In this document: positions 1 through 12,621 of the stretch, in pieces | Layout of the letters: every line of letters starts with the position of its first letter | Numbering within the stretch: the first letter of the stretch is position 1 | From: Phallusia mammillata | Lineage: Eukaryota; Chordata; Ascidiacea; Phlebobranchia; Ascidiidae | Length of the DNA stretch: 64,000 nt | Direction: 5' to 3' | Assembly (NCBI GenBank): GCA_003260075.1 | Contig: QLIY01000475.1 | Coordinates: 6,296 to 70,295 of the forward strand | Translations under genes and position numbers: made by a program | The notes under the pieces: model-generated | Seen by the model: only the letters and a program-made list of their open reading frames with translations | Databases searched by the model: none | What the model was told of the DNA's origin: nothing

Positions 1-1170
1 TGACGCGGGCCGGCGGTTGAGAACCACTGAACTAGAGGTCTTGATGCACATTGTTTGTTTTGTGTTTACTAATCGATTAGTACTGGCTCGAGTACCGCTG
101 TCTTTATGCATGCTTGCATGTCCACCCACATTGGATTTTATGGCACATTTCGCCGAGATCTCGGATGTGCACCAAGAATTTCCAGGTGTGCATGAACCAG
201 TTAAGTGTGCACCTCATCAAGAAAAAGCTAACCGATTTACAAATATTTAACAAAAATCTCAAAATAACCGTCAAATGCAATTGCGACACTGGTTAACTAA
301 CGTAAAACAAAATTTCGAAGGCGATTTTTTTTAAAGAGAACAAACACACCAGGTGTCGCAAACCTAAAAATTGTCTCAAGTGTGCAATCAAACTTGAAAA
401 AAATAGTCTCGGGTGTGCAGCTGCCATACTATCCATACTGGATGTCCACTAAAATTGACACACAATTTGACTGCATATACCCATTTCCCCTCACAAAGTT
501 TGACTGCCTACGGCGTGCTAGGGTTCCTTTATTTCTCGAGAAACGAGAAAATACCTTTTTATTTCTCGAGAATCTCGAGAGTCTCGCGATTCGCTGCGAA
601 ACCAGCAAAAAACGAAGCGACTGTGACCTACGTCCCCAGGGCAAACAGCGGAAAAAAGGCTCCAGCAAACACACAAAACATCGCATATCTTCAGTTCTAG
701 TACAGGTAGAAATGTGAAATTTCACACCTGTACTAAGTCGAACATGCAGAATTGTGGGTTGTGTTTTTGATCCAACGCAATCAAGCGTGACTACTGTTTG
801 GGAAAGGTGAAACTTTAGTGGCAAAACCGGCGATGCACGTTAAAAATCGCTGTTTCGAGTGCAAAGGAAGAAACTAATGTGCCCAGTACGCTTTAGGGGC
901 GAGTTGAAACAAAAATAACACGTAATAAGAGGTATTGCATTTACTTTTGTTTATGAAACGTGACGTGATTTCACGCGAGAAATTTTAATGATTTCTCGAA
1001 AATCCAAGGAACCCTAATGCGTGCCGATGTCAACAATGCAAACTGTGTTTAAAACGTTTTGTATTTGACCATTTTCGTTTGTAGTAATGGTTTTCTGTGT
1101 TTGACTTAGCAATCTATTTGCTATAGGGCTACCAAAATCCAAGAAAATTCCTAACGGCATGCAAATTGCA

Positions 1171-1181
1171 GGGGGGGGGGG
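1171..1181 (+). other. G-run, probable gap placeholder
   Basis: Eleven G. The 45 bp before it (GGGCTACCAAAATCC...) recur at 1432-1476, and CTTAGCAATCTATTTGCTAT occurs on both sides, the sign of an unmerged contig overlap. Confidence 0.7.
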
Positions 1182-1712
1182 CAGCACCTTGCGCTTAGCA
1201 ATCTATTTGCTATCAGTAGAGTAGGGACCTATAAATTGTTTTGAAAAATGTTCCTCGTGTTTAGTGATTTTCATGAAGTTGGCTAATATTTTATGCTGAA
1301 CGTTTGTTTTAATAAATTTTGTTTTAACTCCTTTAAATGTGATGCCACACACTTTAGCAACACATACAACCCAGAAAGCAAATTATTTTACATACGAACG
1401 GTGAAACTAAATATTTCGATCTTTAAAATAGGGCTACCAAAATCCAAGAAAATTCCTAACGGCATGCAAATTGCAATTTTTTTTATTGCGATTTAGACAC
1501 AAAAGAAAGGTAGATGCATAAAAGTACAAATGAACAAACAGATATATGCTTAGTATTGAACGGCATTCAGAGGCCAGACCACTTAACTAAGCACTCTGCA
1601 CGTTTTTTTCTTTTAGTGGCAATAATAAGTTCGGACTGTTTCATTATTTTCAATGCGTTAATAAATCTGTTCACAGTAGGTCTGTTTAGTGCATATTTCT
1701 ATTGGTATAGGC

Positions 1713-1974
1713 CAGTGGTTCCCAACCGGGGTGCCGCGGCACCCTGGGGTGCCAATTGAAGTGGTCAAGGGTGCCGCGATATATTGCAATATTGCAGTCC
1801 ATTATTTATTTTTAACCCGTTAAGTGCGGAATTTATTTATTTCTAACCGAGTTTCAGTGCGTATCAAGTTTCGCGTCTCGCAGTTATTCCCGGCTCCTTG
1901 TTTCATACAGTTATTTGAAATACAGAAACCTCAAAAAATTGATCCAGTTTTGCCAGGGTGCCGCAAANCCCCTG
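1713..1974. mobile_element. hAT-like non-autonomous element with 8-bp target duplication
   Basis: The element opens with CAGTGGTTCCCAACC and closes with a degraded inverted end that contains an N at 1967. It is bounded by identical 8-bp copies of GTATAGGC at 1705-1712 and 1975-1982, the length hAT transposases produce. It encodes no transposase. Confidence 0.75.
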
Positions 1975-2101
1975 GTATAGGCTATCACAAATCGGGCACA
2001 TAGAAAATACAATTTAGCAATGGTGTAACAGAACTGCGGGTTCCAAATAAATATAACGCTATATTTGGTTTAATATTTAGTAACAGTTTGCGAGAGATCC
2101 A

Positions 2102-2111
2102 GGGGGGGGGG
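2102..2111 (+). other. G-run between duplicated flanks
   Basis: Ten G separate about 1975-2101 from its near-copy starting at 2112, which carries a short extra repeat of GGGTTCCAAATA. Confidence 0.8.
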
Positions 2112-4591
2112 ATAGGCTATCACAAATCGGGCACATAGAAAATACAATTTAGCAATGGTGTAACAGGACTGCGGGTTCCAAATAATGGGTTCCAAATAAA
2201 TGTAACGCTATATTTGGTTTAATATTTAGTAACAGTTTGCGAGAGATCCAAGAAGTAACATTTTTCCAATATAGGGCGACAACTTTGCGAGCGTAAAACA
2301 AGTGAAAAGTGGTTTCAGGGAAACTATGGCGAAATACGCACTTTTCTGAAGTTACGATGCCAAAATTGTAAAGTTTGTTATTGGTTATTACCGCTCTTAA
2401 GTTTAATTTGATTTGAAATGCAATTAATTTCTTTTCTAAGGTACAGTTATATGTGTTCCTGTACACTTTCCTCCAGTTGGGCTTTTCTGTACTAATCCCT
2501 ATGTCGGTTTCCCATTTTTTCTCTTCTTGTGTTGGCGGTTCTGATGTGTGATCTTTTACGAAGGTGTAAGTTTCTTTAACTGTTTGCGCTTCCGACCGAT
2601 GAATTCGCTAGCTCTTTCGACCAATGTTTTGAGAGTTTTCCATGGTGATGAATACGAGTTGCTTAATAATCGATTGACCCTTTTGATATCTAATGACAAC
2701 GTGCAAGTTGCAAAAAAGGCTTTGCTGAAAGGAGAGGAGTGTCTGCTCCACCTAGTGGCAGCGAACAAACAAAACATAGAAATTCACCCTGAATAACTCG
2801 AACTTCAAAAACACAGAACCTTTATGCCTCAGTAGTTTGTGCAAAATAAAGAGGATGCTATTAAAACTCAAAAACGCGCCTATTTAATAGGGTAACGTTC
2901 ATCGTTAAACATTACCCTAACCCTAACCCTATCATTAATTAATGATATTATTTCACTGATCTCTATAAACACAGGATTAGGCTACTTCGGTAGAGCTACT
3001 AACACAAAAACTCACATCATGCCGGCTTGGGAATTTCCGGTAAGTGGCGCAACGAAGTTTAGGCGTTAACGGTGACAATAATTGCTGAGTCACCAATTTG
3101 CAGGAATTTTACAATTTACGAGTTACCCATGGCGCAATTAGTATTTCATGATTTAGAGATTGGTGTCAGTAATATCGGTGTGACCAAATACTACAGTTCA
3201 ATTTATTTATAGTACAACTAGTTTTATAAACAACTTGGGTTTTAGCTTGCAAAAGGTGCCACAACTCCATTTTGCATTTGAATCACAATCAAACGACATA
3301 ACTATGATGAAACAACGTCATTTGTTTCAGTTATAACTCAAGAAATTTGGCCGCAAGCAAAACGAAATGTCCAATTTTCCCGCCTTTTTGAACTTATTTC
3401 GGTTTGGAGTGGACTTAGTACAATGGGATGAAACACAAAGTTTGACGAGCAACCGACGAAAACTTCGCATAGTGTGAATTCAATTCAAAGTTCGCCCAAT
3501 GATTACTTGATTTCCTGTTTCTGATCTCTGATACAGCTATTGTACAAAGACTGTGGGCTTCGTGGAAACCAGCGCATTTTCAACAAAATGGCCATTGATT
3601 CGTCATAACACGCGATTGAAATATCCTGTTTGTCAGCCAATAATCGACTATTCTTTCGTAGTCAATGCATTGTAAGTGTTTATTATGGTGACAAGAGATT
3701 TTTCGTTGATCGTTTTTTGCAGATCGGATTTCAGCAAAGTCTGAAAACTTTGCATTTTAGCAGAACGTTGATTGTTTCAAAGCAGACGCTCACAAACATG
3801 GCGTCAAAATATTAAATCCAACTGCACGACCAAGATCTTTGGAATTAAAGATAAAAATGCAATTTGTTTTAAAAATAACATTCCTCGTATTGTTGTGTGG
3901 TGTCACATTAATCAAGGGACTTCAAATTGTTTGAATGATTCATCGACATTAAGTCAAGTTATGTACAAGCTGTTGCTGCATAATATCAAGTTTACAGAGC
4001 TCTTCTGACAAATGTATTTTTAATCCGACGTTTCGACATCCTATACACTTATAAGTTATTTAAGTGTGTCTTACAACATTGGTAAACGGATTTTAACAAT
4101 CTAAACATAATAAAAGAGTGCAGACCTCCTATTGTGTGCTACCAATTTCTTTTGCGATAAACTGCAAGAAAACAATATGTATCGGTTCAAAGATAAGAAT
4201 CCCAAAAGTGCTTTTGGAAGTTTTAAATCTGCTTTTCTTATAAACATTTCAGGTCTTCCACATTGGAAATTATCGAACACCGTGGTGATTATTATCAGTT
4301 TGTCGGTTTATGCTATTGCTGCACTTTTGCATGTTTAACAGGAAATTGAAACCCCAACTTAAGGTGTGGTGTATCTAATGTTTTTGGTGGCGATTTAACT
4401 CAGCTACTATTTTGAAACAAGCCAAACGTAATTCAGCCAAACAAAAATAAGTCACTGACACCCAAAGTGCAAATTACCGTCCTGGGTTGTCTGGGGGCGG
4501 AACACACGTGTTTGAAATGAAATACTCCACTATAAACAGCATCTAACGCTAACACACTGTTGTAACAGTACCTGACTGATGCTTAATAACT

Positions 4592-5064
4592 AGTGATGGG
4601 ACGGGTGCCCGGTACTCGGTATCGATGGTATCGAACGATTTCAGTGGTATCGATACTCGTACTCGGTATCGAAATATTTTGTCTCTATTTTCGATACCAA
4701 CCTGCGAAACAAAGGTCAATTTACACCATAAGAATACAGGCAACTTCTTGCCAATATTTGCTTCGATTTACACCATAAGAATACGGGGAACTTTATGCCA
4801 ATATTGGCTTCGGACAGCACAAAATTGGAAAGTTCCGCCAGTTTACGCATATCTTTTTCGCTATCAAGTAGAGATTACACTTTTCGGCATGTGTGTGTGC
4901 CCCCCGACCATGGCAGATAAATTAGCCAGTGATATACAACTAAGTACAACACTACACCTAAGTACTCGGTAATGGTACTCGGTACTCGGTATCGAAGGTA
5001 TATACATGTGGTACTCGTACTCGGTATCGGTACTCGCTTCAAAACCTGGTATCGTCCCATCACT
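4592..5064. mobile_element. Inverted-repeat element, AGTGATGGGACG ends
   Basis: The left end AGTGATGGGACG is matched by the inverted right end CGTCCCATCACT about 470 bp away. The interior is dominated by variants of GGTACTCGGTATCG in both orientations, so it can fold back on itself extensively. No transposase frame is present. A target duplication is not clear. Confidence 0.7.
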
Positions 5065-5811
5065 AAATAATAACGCTTGCGAATCTTTGTCACAAAATCT
5101 GTGGATTTCACCTGCAGAACCTCATTTCAGCAATTTCTATCGATTCCCATGGTAACAATACAGACACTTATGCGACGTCATAATTGCACTTGTTCACAAT
5201 AACAGTGTTTTGCCGATTGTTTACAATTAGCACCAAATTTGGTTGCCATAGTTTCGGAAGGTCATTGATTGCTGAAGGTCATGGGCACAAGGTGGCGGTA
5301 TTTGGCAGAAAAATATCTTGGATAATAATGTCGATATATACAGAAAGTTATAAAACAGTTCTGAGCGAGTATTTACAAAAAAACACGAAAAAGTACAAAA
5401 GTCTGGGTAAAAATTTGGTAAAAATAGTTTATCCGAATTTTTGCAACACACACTAAAAGTTTGTTACTGGCAACGGTACCACGTCATAAACACAGACCGT
5501 TTGCGTCATAATCTTGTCCGCAGTGTCGTAATAGTTAAAAAACAATTGTAGTTATAATGTAACAATACAAACCAGAATTTTACGCATTGCAACTAGGTTT
5601 GATCAAACAAGCAGAAAATACAAACAAAACGACAATCGCAACTACACACGGAACTTGTGTTTGTACGGCGGAAATTTCTGTCAACAAAATTCGTGGCTGT
5701 GTAATTTGCCAGTGACGTAACAATGCTGTTTGTTTTTGTCACCATGCTGAATCGAATCAGTAAATGAGAGAAATTTGTGAACACAAAATTTTGCTGAGTT
5801 GGATTTGGTTG

Positions 5812-5865
5812 ACGACGTCATCATTGACGCAACCAGTTACTCAGTGACGTCATCAGTGACGCAGT
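5812..5865. promoter_or_regulatory. Clustered CRE-like TGACGTCA motifs
   Basis: Two TGACGTCATCA-type motifs and several GTGACGCA variants fall within about 55 bp just beyond the stop of the bHLH gene. TGACGTCA is the consensus for CREB/ATF bZIP factors. Similar motifs occur elsewhere in the window (for example 6324-6333 and 28018-28025), so function is only a possibility. Confidence 0.3.
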
Positions 5866-7224
5866 TGTGTAGTTTCTTCCACTCGTCGCCCTCGCATACA
5901 GGAGTTGAGGTGTGCTGCATGTTTTTCTCCAGCGACAAAACCATTTTGCTGAGCGAGATGATGTAGCTGTGGGCGAGGGTGAGGGTTTCGATTTTGGAGA
6001 GTTTCCTGTCGCTCTTCACATGAGGGCAGATGTCCCTGAGAGCCTGGAAGGCGTCGTTCAGCTGATGCATCCTCATCCTTTCACGCTCATTGCTCTGCAA
6101 CCTCTTGCTGTTCCTTGAATCTGGCGAATCATCACTCCCACACGGGGGCGCTGTGCGGACCGAACTGTGGCTGTTCGCGCGACGCTTTCTCGTTGCCGTG
6201 GTTACCACCGTGTGCGCGACCGATTTCAGCGCAGGCGATTGTTGGTCGGTTGTCACGGCAACCGCGTTAAGATTTTGTCTGTAGAAAAAACACAAACGTC
6301 ATTGTTCTGTCGACAACAATGATTGTGACGTCACACTTACCCTCTTTGTTCGGCGTCGGAGCAGTCATCCGGTAAACTCTGTGATCGAATGAGAGGTAGC
6401 CTCGCTCTTTGCCCGAACATACACGAAGGGGTTTGTGGGATTTCCTCGTCTTCGTCACTTCCGGTGGCGCCCTTCCCGCTCAACATTGAGATCGGCGGAA
6501 GCAGCGATGACGTAGATAGCTTTGTGACGTGTGAAGGGGACGATTCGTTCGATGATGACGTATATATTTCCGGGTTTGCTTCGGTTTTGACGATTTTGTC
6601 GGATGAGTTGAAGGGGGTCGATCTCACCCCAAAAGTTCCTCTGAACCCAAGGTCGATCCCCTGCAGTGGGTCTTCACACAGCCCCTCCACCATCTTCTGT
6701 GACGTCATATAGTCGGCATTGTTGTTATTGTTTGAACTTGAATTGGTTGGATGACGAAACAATGAGTTAGTTTCCATTTTCTGGCTCGGGTCGTTGAGGT
6801 CGCTGTGGCCGGGATTGGGGATGAAATTTCCCGCGTGCAGGATTTTTTCGCCTCCCATCCTCAGATCCTGGTTCTGCAGAATCGCGTCAAGTATATCGAT
6901 GTCACCGTCGTTGTCGCCTTGGTAACCTGACGTCAGCCCGAAGTCGTTAGGATACGAGCCACCATCTGGATCAACACACATCGTTGTGTCGTCATAACGC
7001 GCATTGTTCACGTCATCTTTGTACTGCGATTGTGGATAATTGTTTTGGAGCATTCCATATTCGTGACATAATCGTCTGTATTGTGACCTCACAAAGAAAC
7101 CTTCGCTGTTAGTGTTCGAATTAACCTCGCTCGCCATCAACAATGGTGGTGGAACGTGTTGTAGCTCTATGACGTCATCACAGCGTGTGACGTTGGTCGG
7201 TTGATGACGTTGCACGCCAAACAT
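5837..7224 (-). CDS. Mist1/BHLHA15-like bHLH transcription factor, two exons
   Basis: This gene encodes a basic helix-loop-helix factor of the Mist1 (BHLHA15; Dimmed in flies) type, a nuclear E-box-binding regulator of secretory-cell differentiation in other animals. Exon 1 is 7224-6341 and exon 2 is 6278-5837. The intron has a GTAAGT donor and CTACAG acceptor, and the joined frame is exact (442 codons, 441 residues). The bHLH lies at about residues 353-409: the basic part [15 protein letters not shown] is followed by [22 protein letters not shown], which matches Mist1 more closely than neurogenin or atonal types. The roughly 350 residues before it are low-complexity, rich in Ser, Asn and acidic residues, and unlike any domain I know; this N-terminus is much longer than in vertebrate Mist1. 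The start is the first Met of the long frame. Several TGACGTCA-like sites lie in and around the gene. Family assignment is strong; orthology is inferred. Confidence 0.9.
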
Positions 7225-7340
7225 GATGGATGTAGGACTTCTGTAAGTTAATGGCGGGGATTAGTTTGTAAAAAAAAACTATTTGCTGATTGTCCAAAAA
7301 CAACATTACTTAATTCATTCATTTTCAGTTAGGTTGTAAC

Positions 7341-7488
7341 CAGTGGTGGGATTTGAATATTTTGTCAGTCGGTTATATCACAAAAGTCTATTGACAGTAA
7401 CCAGTAATGCTAAACGGTTCGCTGATCTCATAAAATTTCGTGAGACGGTTCTATAGAACCGGTGCGAACCGGCTGAATCCCACCACTG
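7341..7488. mobile_element. hAT-like MITE (CAGTGGTGGGATTCA family), clear 8-bp TSD
   Basis: This short element starts CAGTGGTGGGAT and ends AATCCCACCACTG, an inverted pair. It is flanked on both sides by GTTGTAAC (7333-7340 and 7489-7496), an 8-bp target duplication diagnostic of hAT insertion. The interior carries CCGGTTCGCTGATCTCATAA, shared by the other family members listed here. It is the cleanest copy in the window. Confidence 0.88.
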
Positions 7489-10400
7489 GTTGTAACTGCT
7501 TAATATAGCTTACCTATGATAAAGGAAATCTGATGCCGGAAAAATCAAATTCAAAATTTCCCTAAATTGCTAGTTTTAGAAAAATTTAAAGTTTTCTGCA
7601 AAACAAAAACCATAAGGTTAAACTTAGAAGCAAATCCAAAGTATGTCAGTGGGGTTGTTCAGCATTTTTTCGTGGGTTTAACGGTAAACCGGACATACAC
7701 CCAGCACGCATCCAACTAACCCCGCTCTCATCCTTCCTTTACAAGCAGGTCAAGTGAGTTCAAATTTCAAGTGATTTTTTGAAGTATTAACAACACCAAA
7801 AAACTTTTACGCCAAACAAAGTAATTGTCGAACAACCTACATTTGCTCTTACGTTTCGTTTTCGTAACTTACAAACAGATCAGCAAAAGTTTTTAATTCT
7901 TCAGAAATTTTTCAGTTCATTGCAAAGCAAAGTTTTTTTGAAACATGTTTTCGATTGCGCAATTGTGTAAAACTACCAGTTCAAACTGCTGAAATTCACT
8001 GTCAAGTTCACCTCTGTTTTGCACATTTTGCAAACCAAAATATTAACATTTATCAGGTTTCAATCGATCTTCGGATTTTCAAAGTTACAATATCCTTAAC
8101 AAACTCAATACAAACCTCCCAAAAATATTATTATTATTGTTAACTAATTTGTTAATATTATCATATAGCTGGTGACTTACAACTAAATGTGCGCACGTGC
8201 AATACGTCTTGCAAACAAGTATTTTAAACGCGTCATTTACAAGTCTTGTATTTCAAGTATTTCAAACTTTCTGTTTCTCTCACTTTTGTCACCTCTGCAC
8301 TGTGCAATGACACCTAGGAAGGAAACTTCCTTCTGAGATTCTGCAGAACATCATAAGTCGCACGACAGACCTAGCACAAGTCAACTTGTAGATTAATTAT
8401 CTCCCCGACTTCGGTTTGCGAAGTGTGCAAAGATCTCAGTAATTCAAACCGCCACCGCTTGTCTTGTCTCTTGACAGGAAAAGACTCATCCGTATTCGAA
8501 GCGAGTAAAAAGGTACAAGAGAAAAAAATGAGAGAAGACAGGGAAAAAAGGCAATCCCGCGCGTAGCTCCGACTGGAAACTGGGAGGTTTGAGATGAAAA
8601 GTTAAAAGTTTTACATAAAATTTCTGAAAACCACACACATAATTTACGAAAGTATTGACCTGTTTTTTTACCATATTTTCAAAATCGTCAACGGTATTCC
8701 TATCTATTTTCCTCATTTAAATTACCCAACACACAGACGCATATTTATTCAATTCATCAATATTTTTAAAAGTTTTGCGCTACTTTGCTGCACAGATTTG
8801 CTGACCTCAACTTATATTTGTGAGCCAAGCTTCAACGCGCTGCACAACTTGCGTGGTTCATCCACCCACCAACATCCTTAGACCGATATTTTTAAAATCC
8901 CACAAACAAAACGTCTTAACCGAGCTTTGTTCGAAGTTAGAAGGAAATAACTCGATGTTGATTGTTATGTCACAGTTTATAATCAACGACGAGCGTTCTA
9001 ATATCCAGTTGTGATGAAATTAGTAAAACATCGAAAAGTGAATACTTATATTCGCCATTTTCTAAGCATTAATGCCCAATTGAGCCTTTTGTGATAAAAG
9101 AAACTTGATTCAAAAGTGTTTTACGCAGTTCCACTCTGCACCAGAAAAAACATTTCATTGATTGTTACAATGTATGGAAAAAAAGAACACCAAGAATAGT
9201 TTCACAAAATGTCTTGAAACTTGATTAAAACAACTTCTTTCAACGACTAAACATAACAATTAACAAGCTGATGCCAATGGCGCAAAAGACCAAAATCGAC
9301 CATTTTGTTTGAAAATAGAAAACGTTTGAACTAATTTGAAGAACGGCATCCAAGTCAGCCTAACCACATAGCGCAGTAACTCTGCTTGACACTGCTGCTA
9401 CTGAAACCTTCTGATTCCAACCCCTAAAAAGAACAATTGCGAGCAGCACAGCCAGCATTGACAGAAACAAACTGATGAGTTAATCTCAGCCCGCAGATTC
9501 TGTCACTGCGCTGCCTCTTGCGCTGCCATGAGCGGAAATTGTTGGTTTTTTCCCTTCTAACTATTAACCGAGCCTCGTTGAACCGCAAGCAACGCTTCAC
9601 AAAGTTTCGAATCGTTTGTTTCACGTTTGTGACACAACAATCTGTATTGTGACAAACAATAACTCGATTGTTATTTTATACAGTTTACACCGACTTAAAA
9701 CAAACTTCTTGCCATGTTTTCAGAGGTGCTGCTGTTAACACAACATGACAATTATGTTTTTGTGACAAAACAAGGGTCAGTTCCAGATTAAAAAACAAAA
9801 TCTTTTTGTGAACCGACCATGTTTTTTAAAACCGGAATATTAGATTGTGACGTTTTTAACCCATTGTGTCGTGGACAATCAAAGTCGAGTGAAAATTTAA
9901 ATTTGCATTTGCATGCTGGGCTTGTACAATAGTTTGTAACAATCGCTACATTCAAATCACTTCGGCTTTGTGGCGCAACAATGGCTTTATGACGCAACCA
10001 TGCAAGTGAAATGACAAAGTAATAATGGTGGTGTATTATTCCTTGATTAGCAAACAAAATTACTTGATATACGAGCCACAATTGCTTGCTTATAAGCGGC
10101 CCAATACTTGCTACAATTAAGCTCGGGTTATAAGCTAGAGGTTTTTGCTTTGGGAAATAATCGGTCGATCGCTTTCCGCGAAATGCCGATGCTTTCAATC
10201 CTGATTTTTGTGGAAGTGTGAAGGAACTTAATAGACCAAAAGTGCGGACGTATCTTCGGCAGTCTGTGGTATTTCGTGGAAAGGCAGGGACTGCAGTTTT
10301 TGTCCGCATTAAGTCTGTGTGCCGACATCCGCACAGGAATAATGGAAACACGGAGAACAAACTGCAGAACGACCGACAATGGGTTTCGCGCGTAGAAGCG

Positions 10401-11407
10401 CTTTCTATCACTACGTTGGTATAAACATGCGATCCTTTCAGCTCAACATATCGAAGCTTCTACTTCAGCAACAAAACGTGGACACGAGTGAAAATTTTAT
10501 ATATTTCCGACGTTCAACATTTAACTGAAAAAAAATTCGACATTCTGCTGCAAAATAAACTGTGTAATTCCTCTTGTATTTCAAGTTTCAAATGCGAAAA
10601 ATTGTCAAAATTTTGTCAAAAAGCGACAGAATGCCAAAATTTTCCAAAATTATTTGAAAAACATTTACCCCTAAATGAGCCAGAGCATTAAAACAACCAA
10701 TCCTTTATGACGACAACACACGTTTGCGATGAAGTGTTAAACGGCCTGGAAATGCGACGTTTCAATTAAATTTCAAATTTTGGATCATTTTATTACAATT
10801 TTATTTTAGATATCAGACCACGAAGTATTTGAATGAACTCAAAATTTGTGAACGACAAGTGAACGTGATTATTTTGACCTGCAGGAGTGAAAGTGAGATG
10901 ACGATGTTTCTAAAATTAGTTGAAAATTCAGTTTTGATACAAAAACGTCCAAAAATATTTGAATCCGAAGAAACAAATCCGAAATCGGCAAATTTGACTT
11001 CGAGTAAATTTATTCGAACACGAAACTTCGAAGAACTCAGGAATAGATTTTTATTCATCGATTATTTGTGGTTTTAATATTAACTTGCTCTATATGCGAC
11101 TCCTAAAACACAAAACATGTTTTTATTATCGCGTTCGTGTGTTGCGTCACACTTAACCGAAGCGCATCATGTATTGTGTCGTAACAAGAAGAGATAATAA
11201 TAATCTCGAACGTTTTAAGGAAAGCGCTGATTGGACGAGGTGACTTTCTCCTTAAGTTACAAAAATCGTGTAATAACGGACGGATGAGAGTGCGTTAAGC
11301 TTCGAGCAATGCATCCTTTCGCGTCCGGATATATAAGACGCTCATAGGAAGGATATTGGAGGGTGATATGCAGGCAAGCAAGACAGCCTAGGTACAGTGT
11401 TATTGCA

Positions 11408-11417
11408 GGGGGGGGGG
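11408..11417 (+). other. G-run between duplicated flanks
   Basis: Ten G separate near-identical copies of about 138 bp (ATAACGGACGGATGAGAGTG...), differing at a few bases. Confidence 0.8.
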
Positions 11418-11677
11418 AGTTATAACGGACGGATGAGAGTGCGTTAAGCTTCGAGCAATGCATCCTTTCTCGTCCGGATATATAAGACGCTCATAGGAAG
11501 GATATTGCAGGGTGATATGCAGGCAAGCAAGACAGCCTAGGTACAGTGTTATTGCAGCATATGCTTAAAAACAAAGCAGAGTATCTTGTTTGCACGTTTT
11601 CTGTGCTCACACGAAGTAACTGAAAAACACTTCGCACAAAACAATAAAACTGACTTCCTTAAAACTATCTGCTTGCT

Positions 11678-11688
11678 GGGGGGGGGGG
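11678..11688 (+). other. G-run near duplicated flanks
   Basis: The 50 bp ending at the run (CGCACAAAACAATAAAACTG...) recur from 11708. Confidence 0.75.
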
Positions 11689-12317
11689 AAGCAGCTGAAA
11701 AGATTTCGCACAAAACAATAAAACTGACTTCCTTAAAACTATCTGCTTGCTGGTTTGTTTGCAATTTCACGAAACATTTAAACTTTTGCAACAAATTACA
11801 TCAGAACAACAAAACAAACACAAATTAACAAGAACCTGTTTTGAGTTGGAGATCGCTACATGAAATGAAAATTCTTGTGATCCCACAAATTTTTTTCCCA
11901 GTTGTGTTTGTAAAAACTCTACAAGTTGTTTAAAAGATTTTTTTCCAGAGCAATAATACGTGTAATTTGTTGTACCTTTTTCCGTCACCAAAGACGAAAT
12001 CAGGCACTAATTATGTTTACTTTTAGCTCATGGCCTATAAAAATGTAATACTTTCTCGGGGAATACGACTTTTGTGTAATAACCAAAACACACTTTTGTT
12101 TATGTTATTCGAGCAGAACAGAAAATTTCCATCTTCCGTTTCATGAGAAAAATTTTGCGTCACCCGCAACTCGTGAATTGCGTCAGTTTATTTACATTGT
12201 GATGAAACAACGGACACTTAAATAACCGACAAAACATCTCAACACAATATTTATCCACAAAACCACAATAAACCACAAAATACCACAAATATTTACGACT
12301 TCTATGTTTATCCGCCA

Positions 12318-12535
12318 CTAGATGGCGCGCTCTGATGAACAATCACTGACGACCACCTTCGGAATTTCCAACTTCCTGAATGTCACGTGTTTCTTATTGT
12401 TCTGCTGTGTTACGTCATCAGTGAGCAATTGTCCGATTTCGTCATGAGACAATCGCTCGTAGAATAATTCCGATTCGTGAAGAGATCGAAGGATTCTTCC
12501 ATTTACATCCGGAAAAACCTTGGATTATAAAAAAA

Positions 12536-12621
<86 letters not shown>

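Larger units (their letters stand above)
1..5836. other. Gene-poor region with transposon remnants
   Basis: No open frame here shows a recognisable domain or a convincing splice chain. Positions 1-33 end in GAGAACCACTG, the typical right end of a hAT-like element. Separate entries give the element at 1713-1974, the inverted-repeat element at 4592-5064 and G-runs at 1171 and 2102. A stretch near 2990-3020 (GAGCTACTAACACA...ACTCACATCA) recurs at 12985-13013 and is a dispersed repeat. Positions 3990-4055 carry a fragment related to the palindromic element at 61172-61358. Otherwise I see only AT-rich non-coding sequence. Confidence 0.6.
7500..12317. other. Region without a supported gene
   Basis: AT-rich sequence with stop codons in all frames and no family I recognise. 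A 207-codon open frame on the minus strand at 9788-10411 has no recognisable domain and its residue use does not look coding. G-runs at 11408 and 11678 split duplicated flanks. No transposon ends with target duplications were found. Confidence 0.5.

Noticed and set aside
2911-2928. CCCTAACCCTAACCCTA, telomere-like repeat
   Set aside because: Only about three units, internal to the window and without a longer array; too short to indicate an interstitial telomere or chromosome end.
9788-10411. 207-codon open frame on the minus strand
   Set aside because: No domain, repetitive element signature or splice context that I recognise; long frames of this size occur by chance in a 64-kb eukaryotic window.
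11267-11555. Direct repeats around G-runs as real tandem duplications or CRISPR-like repeats
   Set aside because: Each is a single pair joined by about ten G, with allele-like SNPs; the pattern is uniform across unrelated loci and best explained by unmerged contig ends.
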